Positions 8,326-17,173 are shown, counted from the stretch's first letter. The stretch: 64,000 nt of DNA from Pantoea cypripedii (GCF_011395035.1 NZ_CP024770.1:557785-621784); one strand, 5' to 3'. Translations and numbers: made by a program. The notes: generated by a model from the sequence alone, not told the origin.

Positions 8326-8688
8326 TCAGAGATCAGGTTGGTAGTATTCGGCGATCAGCCCGTCAGGATGAGCGAGGGTGGCATTTCTTCCCCCAGGAGC
8401 CTTCAGAGGTCCATGTAACAGCGTTGCACCCTGAGCGGAAAGCCAGTCCAGAACAGCATCCAGATCATCCACCACAAGCAGAGCCTGAGGTTCGCGTATT
8501 TCTTCCAGGGCAGATTCACTGCCCGCCAGCAGGATAAATGCGCCCACGATAGCAACATCGATGCCGCGCTCGGGAAAACTCAGAAGCTTATCGCAACTGG
8601 TCCCCTGCAGGGTTTCGTAGAACGCGATAGTTCCGGGCAATGCTTCTGCCGGAAGATAAAGACGGAAAGCGTGGTGTACGAGACGCAT
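8326..8688 (-). CDS. VOC (glyoxalase/bleomycin-resistance) family protein
   Basis: 120 residues from MRLVHHAFRLYL. Repeated beta-alpha-beta-beta units are visible: FYETLQGTSCDKLL, then LLVVDDLDAVLDWLSAQGAT, then RNATLAHPDGLIAEYYQPDL. The ending HPDGxxxEYY is the usual VOC finish with the metal-ligand Glu. The start with AGGAG eight bases upstream is chosen over a longer frame. It starts just after the MDR stop (four-base gap), so it is in the same operon. VOC proteins bind metals and act in isomerase, dioxygenase or resistance roles; this one is unassigned. Confidence 0.75.
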   Translation of the reverse strand: MRLVHHAFRLYLPAEALPGTIAFYETLQGTSCDKLLSFPERGIDVAIVGAFILLAGSESALEEIREPQALLVVDDLDAVLDWLSAQGATLLHGPLKAPGGRNATLAHPDGLIAEYYQPDL

Positions 8689-8692
8689 AAAG

Positions 8693-9769
8693 TTACTCCT
8701 GATGATTGATAACAACACATTGCAGACCGGTTGCCTGACGTGCGGCGTCCATTGCAGCCGGCACATTGTCGAGGCCGTAATTCAGGGCGGTAATGGCATC
8801 GGGTGGGATCAGTCCTGCACGGAAGAAATTGAGTACCTGCCGGTATGCTTCAGGCGGATACATAAAGTTACCGATGATGGCCCAGCTGTTTAGCATAAGT
8901 TCGGTATAAGAGAGGGGAAGCGGAACAGACATGCTTCCCATCAGTATCATGCGGCCACCGTGGCGCAGGCTGCGGAGGCTGGAGAGGGTCATCGCCGGAT
9001 CGCCAGCATTGCCAACCATATCAAAAACCATATCTACTGCGCCGTCTGCCTGCTCCCGGATGAGTCGGGTATCAGTATCCATGCTGCCAGTGACGACGAC
9101 GGGCACCACCCGCGGCCCCGCTATCTTCACCAGCGCATCGAGTCTGGCCGCATTTCGCCCGACAGCCACTACCCTGCGCGCACCCATTGCCAGTGCCAGC
9201 AGCACAGCAGCTGCACCATAAGCACCGGTCGCACCTGAAACCACGAGAGTCTCTCCTGCTGAAAACTGGCCGCGCAGCAGACCGCCATAAGGCACGGTAA
9301 AGCGCATGCTCATGGCCAGCTGTGCATCGCTCATAAAATCCAGGCCATCCGCCGGAGTAACCAGGCTTGCCGGCAGCACGGCGAATTCTGCCAGGGTGCC
9401 ATCAGGCCAGTCATTAAGCATCCTGCCTGCGACATCTCCCTGACCGGTCACGCCCAGCAGGATCTGTCCCGGTGAACTGACGTTTTCATTTGTCACAAAG
9501 TGAGGGGAAATCACCACGCGCTGGCCGGGTTTGAGATGCCAGACGTTTTCACCGACAGAGTAAATCACCCCAGTTCCGTTACCACCGGGAGTAAATCGTT
9601 TATCGGGTGCACGGTATACCGGCAGCCGTCCTTCGACATAATCGCGCATATACGACATCAGTGATGAGGCGTGCATACGGATAACGACGCTACCGGCGCG
9701 TGCTTCAGGGGCAGGGATATCGTTCAGATTGAACGGGCCGCCAGGATAATCGAGTTGCCAGGCTTTCAT
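8693..9769 (-). CDS. MDR-superfamily quinone-oxidoreductase-like dehydrogenase
   Basis: 358 residues from MKAWQLDYPGGP; GGAG precedes this ATG, and a GTG twelve bases upstream is less likely. The N-terminal GroES-like domain has PGGNGTGVIYSVG where zinc ADHs have GHE, and no structural-zinc cysteine cluster is seen. GATGAYG at 179-185 is the NAD(P) motif. It is thus a zinc-independent MDR enzyme reducing an unidentified carbonyl, quinone or enone. First gene of the leftward operon, divergent from the AraC gene. Confidence 0.8.
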   Translation of the reverse strand: MKAWQLDYPGGPFNLNDIPAPEARAGSVVIRMHASSLMSYMRDYVEGRLPVYRAPDKRFTPGGNGTGVIYSVGENVWHLKPGQRVVISPHFVTNENVSSPGQILLGVTGQGDVAGRMLNDWPDGTLAEFAVLPASLVTPADGLDFMSDAQLAMSMRFTVPYGGLLRGQFSAGETLVVSGATGAYGAAAVLLALAMGARRVVAVGRNAARLDALVKIAGPRVVPVVVTGSMDTDTRLIREQADGAVDMVFDMVGNAGDPAMTLSSLRSLRHGGRMILMGSMSVPLPLSYTELMLNSWAIIGNFMYPPEAYRQVLNFFRAGLIPPDAITALNYGLDNVPAAMDAARQATGLQCVVINHQE

Positions 9770-9892
9770 GGGATTCTCCACAGTCTGCAGAGCAACAGGC
9801 TGCTCTGGATTTGTTGTCAGTGCTGTAGATTATTTCGACATCAGTGTGTATTTTAAATAATTAAAACACCGCAAAAGGTAATCAACAGTACA

Positions 9893-10846
9893 ATGGATGC
9901 ACTTTCTGACGTACTTTCCACCCTTAGGGTCAACAGCATGTTCTCCTCGCGCTTTGAGGGGAGTGGGCGCTGGGCGCTGCGTTTTCCCTCTTATAAGCAC
10001 ATCAAATTCGGTTGTGTACTGTCCGGGGAGTTCTGGCTGGGGCTGGCTGGGGCTGAGCCGGTGAGGATTCAGTCCGGTGACATTTATCTGCTGACCAGTG
10101 GAAACCCCTTCTTTTCCGCCAGCGATCCCGGGGCGCGACCGCTTGATGGGCCTGAAAATTATCGCCGTTATCGAAATGAAGATGGGGTGGTGCGTTATTG
10201 CGGCAGTCCGGATGAGTCCTGTCCGTCCGTCAGCCTTGCAAGCGGCCGTTTCACTTTTGAACATGACGCTGCTGATCTGTTACTGGATAACCTCCCGCCG
10301 TTGATCCATCTGCAAGCCAGTGAATCCGACACGTCAGAGTTGTCCCTGATGATGAGTCTGCTCAGGCTGGAGGTCAGTAAAGATCGCATCGGCGCAGAGG
10401 TAGCACGGAGCAGTCTGGCGGCATTGATTCTGGTCAATGTGCTGCGTGCATGGATAGCAGGTACCTCATCACCGACCGGGTGGCTCGGCGCATTGTCAGA
10501 CACCAAAATTGGCCGTGCGCTGACAATGATGCACGCACAGCCAGAGAAAAAATGGACTCTGCAGGGGCTGGCAACGGAAGTCAGCATGTCCAGAACCGCG
10601 TTTGCCAGCCACTTCCGTCGGATGGTCGGTTATACGCCCCTTGACTACCTGTTTCGCTGGCGCCTGCTGCTGGCGAAAACTGCGCTGCGCCACAGCAGTG
10701 AAAGCCTCAGTGAACTGGCCTGGCGTATCGGTTATCAGTCAGATACGGCATTCAGCATTGCGTTTAAACGCGCCACCGGTTACAGCCCGGGTCAGTACCG
10801 GCAGTGCAGCCGCAGCTCACCGGCAGAGGATATCCCGGCGGATTAG
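9893..10846 (+). CDS. AraC family regulator with cupin-type sensor domain
   Basis: 317 residues. The N-terminal half is a cupin_6-like sensor (SGRWALRFP, HIKFGCVLSGEFWLGL, IQSGDIYLLTSGNPF). Residues about 222-305 form the double helix-turn-helix (WTLQGLATEVSMSRTAFASH, then LSELAWRIGYQSDTAFSIAF). Regulators of this architecture usually control an adjacent oxidoreductase, and here the divergent MDR-VOC-SDR operon is the obvious target through the 123-base intergenic region. Its stop overlaps the convergent hydrolase stop by three bases. Confidence 0.85.
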   Translation: MDALSDVLSTLRVNSMFSSRFEGSGRWALRFPSYKHIKFGCVLSGEFWLGLAGAEPVRIQSGDIYLLTSGNPFFSASDPGARPLDGPENYRRYRNEDGVVRYCGSPDESCPSVSLASGRFTFEHDAADLLLDNLPPLIHLQASESDTSELSLMMSLLRLEVSKDRIGAEVARSSLAALILVNVLRAWIAGTSSPTGWLGALSDTKIGRALTMMHAQPEKKWTLQGLATEVSMSRTAFASHFRRMVGYTPLDYLFRWRLLLAKTALRHSSESLSELAWRIGYQSDTAFSIAFKRATGYSPGQYRQCSRSSPAEDIPAD

Positions 10847-11496
10847 GGGGCGCTGGATGCCTTTTTCAGCGCTTCAACAATGGTTTCCGCCTGCAGCAAA
10901 TGCACCCCGATCCCCTGCAGCTCACGCTGGCCCTGTTCATAGAGTCCGGACAGTGCATCCTGCGCCAGCACTACGCGAAAATCGCGTTCGCTGGCCTGAT
11001 AAATTGACGTTCGCGGGCAGTTGGGATAGTTACACCCGGCAAAGACCAGAGTGTCTATCTGCTGATCCGTCAGCCACTGTTGCAAGGGTGTCTGAAAAAA
11101 CGCGCCCCAGCGCGGTTTGTAGATAATGATTTCATCAGGACCGATGTGCTGGATACCACCGCCAAGCAGGGTTTCAGTGTCGAAGCGAATATCGCGCTGT
11201 GGCAGCAAATCTTCTGCCAGTTCACAGCCTTCACTTCCTTCCAGCAGGATCTCCGCTCCGCCTTCTACGGCTTCACGCCGGCAGAGGTCCACATTGCTGC
11301 CATTGCGCTGATAGATACGCACGATATGCACCACAGGTAATCCTGCTTCTCGCCAGGCCTGAGCCAGTTTGACGATATTTGGCAGTGCTGCGCTGGTGCC
11401 GGGAATTTCCAGCGGCTGTCCGTCAAGGGTATCGCGTTGCGTATCAATGGTAATCAGTGCCGAGCGGCGATAGTCCGGCAGGGTGTAGTGGCTCAT
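10843..11496 (-). CDS. Isochorismatase-family cysteine hydrolase
   Basis: 217 residues from MSHYTLPDY, with GGAGAAC before the ATG; longer frames upstream have no ribosome site. The family triad is present: Asp18 (ITIDTQRD), Lys127 (IIYKPRWGAFFQT) and Cys160 (NYPNCPRTS). The family includes nicotinamidases, carbamoylases and ureido hydrolases that cleave C-N bonds. It is divergent from the dehydratase-OCD pair and shares a motif-bearing promoter region with it, so it likely removes an amide, carbamoyl or acyl group in the same pathway. Confidence 0.8.
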   Translation of the reverse strand: MSHYTLPDYRRSALITIDTQRDTLDGQPLEIPGTSAALPNIVKLAQAWREAGLPVVHIVRIYQRNGSNVDLCRREAVEGGAEILLEGSEGCELAEDLLPQRDIRFDTETLLGGGIQHIGPDEIIIYKPRWGAFFQTPLQQWLTDQQIDTLVFAGCNYPNCPRTSIYQASERDFRVVLAQDALSGLYEQGQRELQGIGVHLLQAETIVEALKKASSAP

Positions 11497-11549
11497 ATGT
11501 TCTCCTGTAACTGAAAGCACCCGTTTCATGGGCAGAAAATATTGCAGGT

Positions 11550-11571
11550 AGACATAATGTACTAAATGTCT
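11550..11571. promoter_or_regulatory. Operator-like motif between hydrolase and dehydratase
   Basis: AGACAT and ATGTCT form a 6-bp inverted repeat around AATGTACTAA. The right half ACTAAATGTCT recurs at 15718-15728 next to the YheO-type regulator and CATAATGTACT (11553-11563) recurs at 15557-15567, so it is a good candidate binding site for that regulator. Confidence 0.6.
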
Positions 11572-11605
11572 ATATTGGACAATAAATACATAATGAGGAG
11601 TCAAC

Positions 11606-12571
11606 ATGTCTGTTTGTTCAGAAGTCTGCCAGTCCAGCCAGCTGGCACATTCCGCACTGCGTCCCCAGGTGCGTATCACCCCTTTCGACAAAAGTCACAG
11701 TCTCTCAGCCCGCTATGGCTGTGAACTGTTTCTGAAAGCGGAACATCTTCAACATACCGGGTCATTCAAATTTCGGGGTGCCAGCAATAAAATACGCCTG
11801 CTGACTCCGCAGCAGTGCGAGCAGGGCGTGATCACCGCATCTTCCGGCAATCACGGGCAGGGCATGGCTTTCGCCGGTGCACTGGCTGGTGTGCCAGTCA
11901 CTGTTTATGCAGCGTCCAGTGCCTCGCCGCTGAAGCTCGATGCGATTCGTGCTTATGGTGCTAAGGTCATCACGCTGGATACTGATGCACTCAGTGTGGA
12001 ACTGGAGGCTGCACGCGCGGCAAAGCAAGCAGGGATCACCTTTGTTTCCCCCTACAATGATATCGATGTCATTGCAGGCCAGGGAACCATAGGCTGCGAG
12101 ATGCTTGAACAGGAGGCCCCGCCTGATGCGGTGTTTGTGGCAGTCGGCGGCGGAGGGCTGATTTCCGGTATTGGTTCAGTGATGAAACAGCTGTCTCCCT
12201 CTACGCGAATCATCGGCTGTTGGCCAGCAGCATCAACCGCTATGTTTGCATCCCTTCGTGCTGGAGAAATCATCGAACCGGAAGAACTGGAGACGCTTTC
12301 TGATGGGACGGCAGGGGGCCTGGAACCCGGCACCATCACTTTCCCGCTTTGTCAGCAGGTGATTGATGACTGCGTGCTGGTCAGTGAAGACGAAATCCGC
12401 CAGGCAATGCAGACTCTGGCGCGTCATGAACGCTGGATGGTGGAAGGTGCTGCGGGCGTAGCGATGGCGGCGTTTATGCAACAGGCAGAGCGCTGGCGCG
12501 GCAAGCGGGTGGCGGTAGTTTTATGCGGAAGAAATATCACCCTGGAGAAGTTCACTGGGGCAGTGCAATGA
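11606..12571 (+). CDS. PLP-dependent threonine/serine dehydratase-like enzyme (EutB-like)
   Basis: 321 residues, fold-type II PLP enzyme. SFKFRGA gives the PLP lysine at about 55, SSGNHGQG is at 79-86 and the phosphate-binding GGGGLISG starts at 181. Length and motifs fit catabolic threonine/serine ammonia-lyases without an ACT domain, also serine racemase and threo-3-hydroxyaspartate dehydratase. The gene overlaps an OCD-family gene by ATGA, the eutB-eutC arrangement of ectoine/hydroxyectoine utilisation, so a beta-hydroxy amino acid substrate is likely. GAGG precedes the ATG. Confidence 0.82.
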   Translation: MSVCSEVCQSSQLAHSALRPQVRITPFDKSHSLSARYGCELFLKAEHLQHTGSFKFRGASNKIRLLTPQQCEQGVITASSGNHGQGMAFAGALAGVPVTVYAASSASPLKLDAIRAYGAKVITLDTDALSVELEAARAAKQAGITFVSPYNDIDVIAGQGTIGCEMLEQEAPPDAVFVAVGGGGLISGIGSVMKQLSPSTRIIGCWPAASTAMFASLRAGEIIEPEELETLSDGTAGGLEPGTITFPLCQQVIDDCVLVSEDEIRQAMQTLARHERWMVEGAAGVAMAAFMQQAERWRGKRVAVVLCGRNITLEKFTGAVQ

Positions 12572-13506
12572 AAGTGCTCAGCGAACTGGAGATCCGCGCG
12601 CTGTATCATGAAGAAAATGCGCTGGCAAAAGTCAGAGAGGGATTTCTTGCCTGGTCTCGTGGCCATGTTCAGATGCCCCCGGTACAACAGTTTCTGTTTG
12701 ATGAGGCGGGCGGTGACTGCTGTATCAAGTCAGCCTGGATTAGCGGCAGCGACAGCTTCAGCGTTAAGATTTCCACCGGATTTTATCGTAACCCACAGCG
12801 TGGGCTAGCCAGTAATGACGGACTGATTATGCTGTTATCGGCCGTCACAGGACAGCCACAAGTATTGCTCAGCGATCATGGCTGGCTGACGGCAATGCGT
12901 ACCGCGCTGGCAGGACGTATTGTAGCCGGTTACCTGATGCCCGCGCGGGTTGAACGTATCGCCATTTTTGGTGCGGGTCTCCAGGCAGAGCTGCAACTCA
13001 GGCAACTGCTGAAAATCACGTCCTGCCGCCGCGTGATGGTATGGGGGAGGAGCACTTCGTCGCTCGAACGTTTCCTGCAAAGTGTGTCTGATCTCGATGC
13101 GGATATCCGGGTCACTCAGGATGCAGAAACCGCCGCGCGTGGCAGCCAGCTGATTGTTACGGCAACGCCATCCACCACCCCGCTGATTCACAGGTCCTGG
13201 ATAGCTCCCGGAGCGCATATTACTGCCGTAGGTGCTGACGCACCGGGTAAGCAGGAACTGGATGCATCGCTTCTTGAAGCTGCTCAATGTGTCATGGTGG
13301 ACTCAGCCACCCAGTGTCGTGCCTATGGTGAGTTGAGCCAGGTGGACCGGGAATTACCGTTGAGGGTCATCGAGATTGGGACATTACTTGCCCACCCCGG
13401 GCTTTATCAGCGGAAGGATGACGATATCACCGTCGCGGATCTGACCGGTCTGGGTGTGCAGGATCTGCAGATTGCGCTCAGTATTCTGGAACAGTTGCAG
13501 GCCTGA
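12568..13506 (+). CDS. Ornithine cyclodeaminase family protein (EutC-like)
   Basis: 312 residues from MKVLSELEIR; the ATG overlaps the dehydratase stop (ATGA), so translation is coupled. The Rossmann motif FGAGLQA lies at 134-140 and VTATPSTTPLI follows; Lys67 and Arg111 match substrate-binding positions of the family. Members are cyclodeaminases, alanine dehydrogenases or ketimine reductases. Paired with the dehydratase and a nearby deacylase it most resembles ectoine-utilisation EutC, whose own reaction is not firmly known. A decayed relative lies at 2751-2935. Confidence 0.82.
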   Translation: MKVLSELEIRALYHEENALAKVREGFLAWSRGHVQMPPVQQFLFDEAGGDCCIKSAWISGSDSFSVKISTGFYRNPQRGLASNDGLIMLLSAVTGQPQVLLSDHGWLTAMRTALAGRIVAGYLMPARVERIAIFGAGLQAELQLRQLLKITSCRRVMVWGRSTSSLERFLQSVSDLDADIRVTQDAETAARGSQLIVTATPSTTPLIHRSWIAPGAHITAVGADAPGKQELDASLLEAAQCVMVDSATQCRAYGELSQVDRELPLRVIEIGTLLAHPGLYQRKDDDITVADLTGLGVQDLQIALSILEQLQA

Positions 13507-13511
13507 TAAAT

Positions 13512-13530
13512 GCCCGGTTCTCAACCGGGC
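13512..13530. terminator. Bidirectional terminator between convergent genes
   Basis: GCCCGGTT, three-base loop, AACCGGGC, followed on the plus strand by TTATTGTT. It separates the OCD gene from the convergent deacylase gene. Confidence 0.7.
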
Positions 13531-13541
13531 TTATTGTTACA

Positions 13542-14675
13542 TCAGAAATGCATCAGCAATTTGCCTTTCCGGCGATCGGCCAGCGGCGAACCTCCGGCAA
13601 TCAGTGCCACCCGCTGACCGGTCCTGACCAGTTTCATCAGAGGCTGAACGAGGATGATGCCATCAATCGGGCTGATAATTGGGAGGCGCTGGCCGGATGA
13701 AACCGACTCCATAACCACAATTTCGCCAATCGTTTCGCCGCAGGTGGCCCATTCTCCCGGCTTTTTCTTCCAGACAACCAGACCATTGCCTGGTGCCGCA
13801 AGATGCGTGGCACCTTCAAGTGGAAAACTGCTGATATTATCTCGTATCAGTTCTTCGGCTGGTTCCTCCCGGCAGGTAATGATCTGCTCCGATTCCAGAA
13901 AGCGTATTATCCGGCGGGCGTCTTGTGCAGCCAGCTCGTCGCTGACATCCGCCTGACCACGCAACTCCAGCGACACGGAAAAGGGGATTCGTGAGGCGGG
14001 TACAGCTCCTCTGTCTGCCAGCCACTGCCAGCCAAGCGTGCAGGCTTCATCAAACGCCCCACCGCCAGCGAAGCTCTCCAGTAACACAACCGGGGCGCCG
14101 ATCGCGGCAGCCAGTGTTACTGCACGTTCCGGGTAGCGCTCATGCGTATACAGGTGCAGGATACCTGCGGTATCGCAGTGCAGATCGAGAATGACGTCGT
14201 GTCCGATAGCCTCACGAAGTAACGCTTTTTTCGCAGCCGTGATGACATCATCGTGCGCCTTTTCCTGCAGTATCTGAGTAAAAAGAGATTCGGGATTGGC
14301 GTGATGCACGCCTTCCTCAACGGATAATGCCTCCAGCCCGGAGACCACATCGGGAAAGTTTCGGTTAAAATTTTCACCATTTGACAGACTAAACCGTCCG
14401 GTCCAGCAGCCCAGAACATTCTGCATCATGCCGATGGGGTTGGCGTAAGGAACCAGCGTAATTTTTCCGTTGATAGACCCATGCTGATGAAGTTCTCCGA
14501 GCTGAGCCAGCAGGTGCTGGATAACCAGCATCCCCGGATGCTCATCCGCATGTAGTCCCGCCTGAATGTATACCGCACGTTCACTTTTTCCACCGGAGAT
14601 AACATGCATCAGCGTTTCGGCCTGCATACCTGTGCCGGTCATGGCGCTGGAAAGCACCCGGGTTTCAATGGTCAT
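13542..14675 (-). CDS. AstE/AspA-family (M14-like) zinc deacylase
   Basis: 377 residues. Zinc ligands fit GLHADEHPG (His42, Glu45) and DLHCDTAG (His166); NFNRNFP at 102-108 supplies the substrate-binding Arg. A C-terminal domain (residues about 290-370) has the beta-barrel pattern of succinylglutamate desuccinylase/aspartoacylase relatives. The family removes N-acyl groups from amino acids; DoeB/EutE, which deacetylates N-acetyl-diaminobutyrate in ectoine breakdown, belongs here. It follows the binding-protein gene by 20 bases in the same operon. Confidence 0.8.
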   Translation of the reverse strand: MTIETRVLSSAMTGTGMQAETLMHVISGGKSERAVYIQAGLHADEHPGMLVIQHLLAQLGELHQHGSINGKITLVPYANPIGMMQNVLGCWTGRFSLSNGENFNRNFPDVVSGLEALSVEEGVHHANPESLFTQILQEKAHDDVITAAKKALLREAIGHDVILDLHCDTAGILHLYTHERYPERAVTLAAAIGAPVVLLESFAGGGAFDEACTLGWQWLADRGAVPASRIPFSVSLELRGQADVSDELAAQDARRIIRFLESEQIITCREEPAEELIRDNISSFPLEGATHLAAPGNGLVVWKKKPGEWATCGETIGEIVVMESVSSGQRLPIISPIDGIILVQPLMKLVRTGQRVALIAGGSPLADRRKGKLLMHF

Positions 14676-14695
14676 AATATTTCCTGTTTCCGGAT

Positions 14696-15469
14696 TCAGT
14701 AGATGTCAAAAGGAAAGTAACGGGCATTGAGCTTTTGCCATGTCCCGTCCTGTCTCAGCTGGTTAAAGGCGTTATTGATCGCCTGTTTAAGTGCTTCATC
14801 ACCTTTACGCAGCCCCATACCAACGCCAACACCGAATATCTGCTCATCGGTAACCGCCGGACCGGCAAAAGCAAAGTCACGGCCTGATGGTTGCTTCAGA
14901 AAACCAAAGCTGCCAGCCACTTCATCCTGGAAGGCGGCATCAAGCCGTCCTGCAATCAGGTCTGCGTAAATATCATCCTGGGACGGGTAAGACACCACGT
15001 TGACGCCATAGGGGCGCCAGTATTTACCGGCATAGGTTTCCTGGATCGACCCCTGGAGAACACCAATACTTTTATTTTTCAGAGCAGTAGCCGTGGGAAG
15101 AATCGATGAATTTCTGGCAGCGATCAGGCGGGCTTTGGCGGAATAGAGCTTCTCAGTGAAGTCAATTTCCTTCAGACGTGCCGGAGTAATCGACATTGAA
15201 GACATGATGGCATCGATCTTTCGTGCTTTCAGCGACGGGATCAGAGCATCAAACGGTGATTCAACTACCACGCATCGGGTGTTCATGCGTTTACACAACG
15301 CGTTCATCAGGTCGATGTCGAATCCTGTGACCTGCCCATCCGCAGCCTTGCTTTCAAATGGCGCATAACCGGGATCAGTCCCGATCCGCAGCGTGGTCGG
15401 GAGTTCCGTTGCCTGTGATGACAGACTCAGCATTAACAGGAGGGAAGAGAGAAAAGGTAATGCGCGCAT
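14696..15469 (-). CDS. Periplasmic amino-acid-binding protein (ABC transporter, family 3)
   Basis: 257 residues from MRALPFLSSLLLMLSL with a signal peptide cleaved after SSQA. The mature part shows LRIGTDPGYAPFESKAADGQ, GFDIDLMNALCKRMNTRC, and the FDALIPSLKARKIDAIMSSM signature, close to ArgT/HisJ/ArtJ proteins that bind lysine, arginine, ornithine or histidine. GGAGG precedes this ATG. No permease or ATPase genes are nearby, so it must use a transporter encoded elsewhere or has lost its partners. First gene of the unit with the deacylase. Confidence 0.85.
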   Translation of the reverse strand: MRALPFLSSLLLMLSLSSQATELPTTLRIGTDPGYAPFESKAADGQVTGFDIDLMNALCKRMNTRCVVVESPFDALIPSLKARKIDAIMSSMSITPARLKEIDFTEKLYSAKARLIAARNSSILPTATALKNKSIGVLQGSIQETYAGKYWRPYGVNVVSYPSQDDIYADLIAGRLDAAFQDEVAGSFGFLKQPSGRDFAFAGPAVTDEQIFGVGVGMGLRKGDEALKQAINNAFNQLRQDGTWQKLNARYFPFDIY

Positions 15470-15710
15470 AAAGGCCTCCGATGTGGGTGTGCGCTTAACC
15501 CGGTAATCATCTCTGGACACTTTGTCTCAAAGTTACCGTTATGTAGACTTATATTCCATAATGTACTTTTTGTATATTGCTCAATCAGGAATGAATGATG
15601 CACCATCAGCATGGGATGTTTATCAGGTATATGATTATTAAGTATTAAGACAAATGATAATGGGGTATACGGAATTGATCTGACTAAGTACAGGAGTCCC
15701 TGGTATGTGT

Positions 15711-15728
15711 GACATAGACTAAATGTCT
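15711..15728. promoter_or_regulatory. Second copy of the cluster operator motif
   Basis: GACATAGACTAAATGTCT has GACAT/ATGTC arms and shares ACTAAATGTCT with the site at 11550-11571. CATAATGTACT at 15557-15567, also present at 11553-11563, lies in the same intergenic region. Both sit between the binding-protein gene and the YheO-type regulator. Confidence 0.55.
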
Positions 15729-15796
15729 TTATTAATGGGGGAATTCAGCCGCCATATGGGCTACATTAACGGCACGACTCTCACCAGGAGCAACAT

Positions 15797-16432
15797 GTGA
15801 ATACACCGGGCCTTATGTCTGGCATCAAAGCGGAACATTTCAGTACCCTGCAGTCGATTGCTGACGGCATTGCTGCACTTTTCTTTCCGTCGGTTGAAGT
15901 GGCAATCCACGATGTCAGGGACGGTAAAATTGCCTATCTGGCGAATAACCTTTCCAAACGAAGCATAGGTGACGATGCGGGCCTGGAGGAGCTCAGCCTA
16001 CATGATCTGGAGCGTCTGACCGGGCCGTATGAAAAACTGAACTGGGATGGTAAGACAATGCGCTCTGTCAGTATCAGAGCCAATATCGCAGATGATCCGG
16101 GCTACATTTTCTGCATTAATTTCAGTACTTCACTGCTGGACGACGCGAAAAATGCGCTGGAACTTTTCCTGTCAGTGAACAGACTGCAACCTCAGCCTGC
16201 TCAGCTTTTTAAGCATGACTGGCAGGAAAAAATAAACACCTTCCTGCATCAGTGGCTGGCCGAACATCGCACTTCTCTTTCTACCCTGACGCGTGTTGAG
16301 AAAAAAGTGCTCGTCACTGAGCTTTACCACCAGGGGGCTTTCAACGTGCGCAATTCGGCAGACTATATTGCCAATGTGCTCTCGATGGGCCGTGCAACGG
16401 TGTATAAGCATCTGAAGGAAATCAAAGAGTAG
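15797..16432 (+). CDS. YheO/DauR-type transcriptional regulator (PAS_6 plus HTH_22)
   Basis: 211 residues from a GTG with AGGAG six bases upstream; the apparent ATG two bases earlier hits a stop. Residues 15-125 match the YheO PAS-like domain (IADGIAALFFPSVEVAIHDV, FCINFSTSLLDDAKNAL). Residues 155-211 are the YheO-type helix-turn-helix (LTRVEKKVLVTELYHQGAFN, ATVYKHLKEIKE). DauR represses D-arginine catabolism in Pseudomonas, so sensing of a basic amino acid or derivative is plausible. It is divergent from the binding-protein operon and probably controls the whole 10.8-15.5 kb cluster. Confidence 0.82.
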   Translation: MNTPGLMSGIKAEHFSTLQSIADGIAALFFPSVEVAIHDVRDGKIAYLANNLSKRSIGDDAGLEELSLHDLERLTGPYEKLNWDGKTMRSVSIRANIADDPGYIFCINFSTSLLDDAKNALELFLSVNRLQPQPAQLFKHDWQEKINTFLHQWLAEHRTSLSTLTRVEKKVLVTELYHQGAFNVRNSADYIANVLSMGRATVYKHLKEIKE

Positions 16433-16461
16433 GAATCCGGCATAAGTGACGTCCTGTTTAA

Positions 16462-16479
16462 TTCCAGACCGATCATTCC
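16462..16479. promoter_or_regulatory. Imperfect copy of the TetR operator
   Basis: Contains GATCATTCC, the right arm of the perfect palindrome at 17160-17173, with a degenerate left arm (TTCCAGACC). It lies upstream of the TetR gene, consistent with weak autoregulation. Confidence 0.45.
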
Positions 16480-16554
16480 GAAAAGCATCCACGGTTAAAC
16501 CCTGACATGACGAAACCGCGTAAATTTTACGACGGCGACCCGGAGAAAGAGCTG

Positions 16555-17124
16555 ATGGCACGAACTAAAGCATTTGAGCGTGAAGAAGTACTGCATCATG
16601 CCATCAGAGTATTTGCTGAGCATGGCTTTGCCGGTACCTCAATGGAGATGTTATTAGAGGCCATGGGACTGAGCAGACAGAGCATTTACGACACATTTGG
16701 CGATAAGAAGCAGCTTTATACCGCTGCATTGGGTTTGTATGTCAACGACAGTATCGGTGAAATCGTTGCTTCACTGGTACGTAGTGACTCGCCAGCACGG
16801 GCCATCGAAGAAGCGATTGAGCAATTTATTGCTCGTCCTGCCGCGCAGGGATGTCTTGGCATACTGTCGGTATGTGAATTTGGTATCCAGGACGACGAAA
16901 TCAGCCGCATTAATGCCGTTGCCGGAAAGCGGCTGCTACGCGCTCTGGAAGGAACTCTCCTGCGTGGTCAGGCGCATGGCGACTTTACTAAAGAACAAAC
17001 GGCGGAACAGATGGCCGGATATCTTGCTGTACTGCTTAATGGCCTGCGGGTCGCCAGCCGGGCGGGTGCCAGCCAGGACGAATTATTGGTTATGAAGACG
17101 ATAGCCTTACGTGCCCTGAGATAA
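16555..17124 (+). CDS. TetR/AcrR family regulator
   Basis: 189 residues from MARTKAFE; GGAG stands nine bases before this ATG, while an ATG at 16507 lacks a ribosome site. The helix-turn-helix (GTSMEMLLEAMGLSRQSIYD) lies near residues 29-50. The C-terminal region with GCLGILSVCEFG is typical of the TetR_C_16-type branch often paired with a short-chain dehydrogenase. It precedes the SDR at 17187 by 62 bases, with a perfect palindrome between them. Confidence 0.84.
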   Translation: MARTKAFEREEVLHHAIRVFAEHGFAGTSMEMLLEAMGLSRQSIYDTFGDKKQLYTAALGLYVNDSIGEIVASLVRSDSPARAIEEAIEQFIARPAAQGCLGILSVCEFGIQDDEISRINAVAGKRLLRALEGTLLRGQAHGDFTKEQTAEQMAGYLAVLLNGLRVASRAGASQDELLVMKTIALRALR

Positions 17125-17159
17125 TCGGGCATTCAACAGGACTAACTGCATTTTATTCT

Positions 17160-17173
17160 GGAATGATCATTCC
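17160..17173. promoter_or_regulatory. Perfect 14-bp palindrome, predicted TetR operator
   Basis: GGAATGATCATTCC is exactly self-complementary and lies 14 bases before the SDR start, overlapping its promoter/leader. A degraded copy lies upstream of the TetR gene itself. An in-frame ATG at 17163 falls inside the palindrome and is therefore an unlikely start. Confidence 0.7.
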
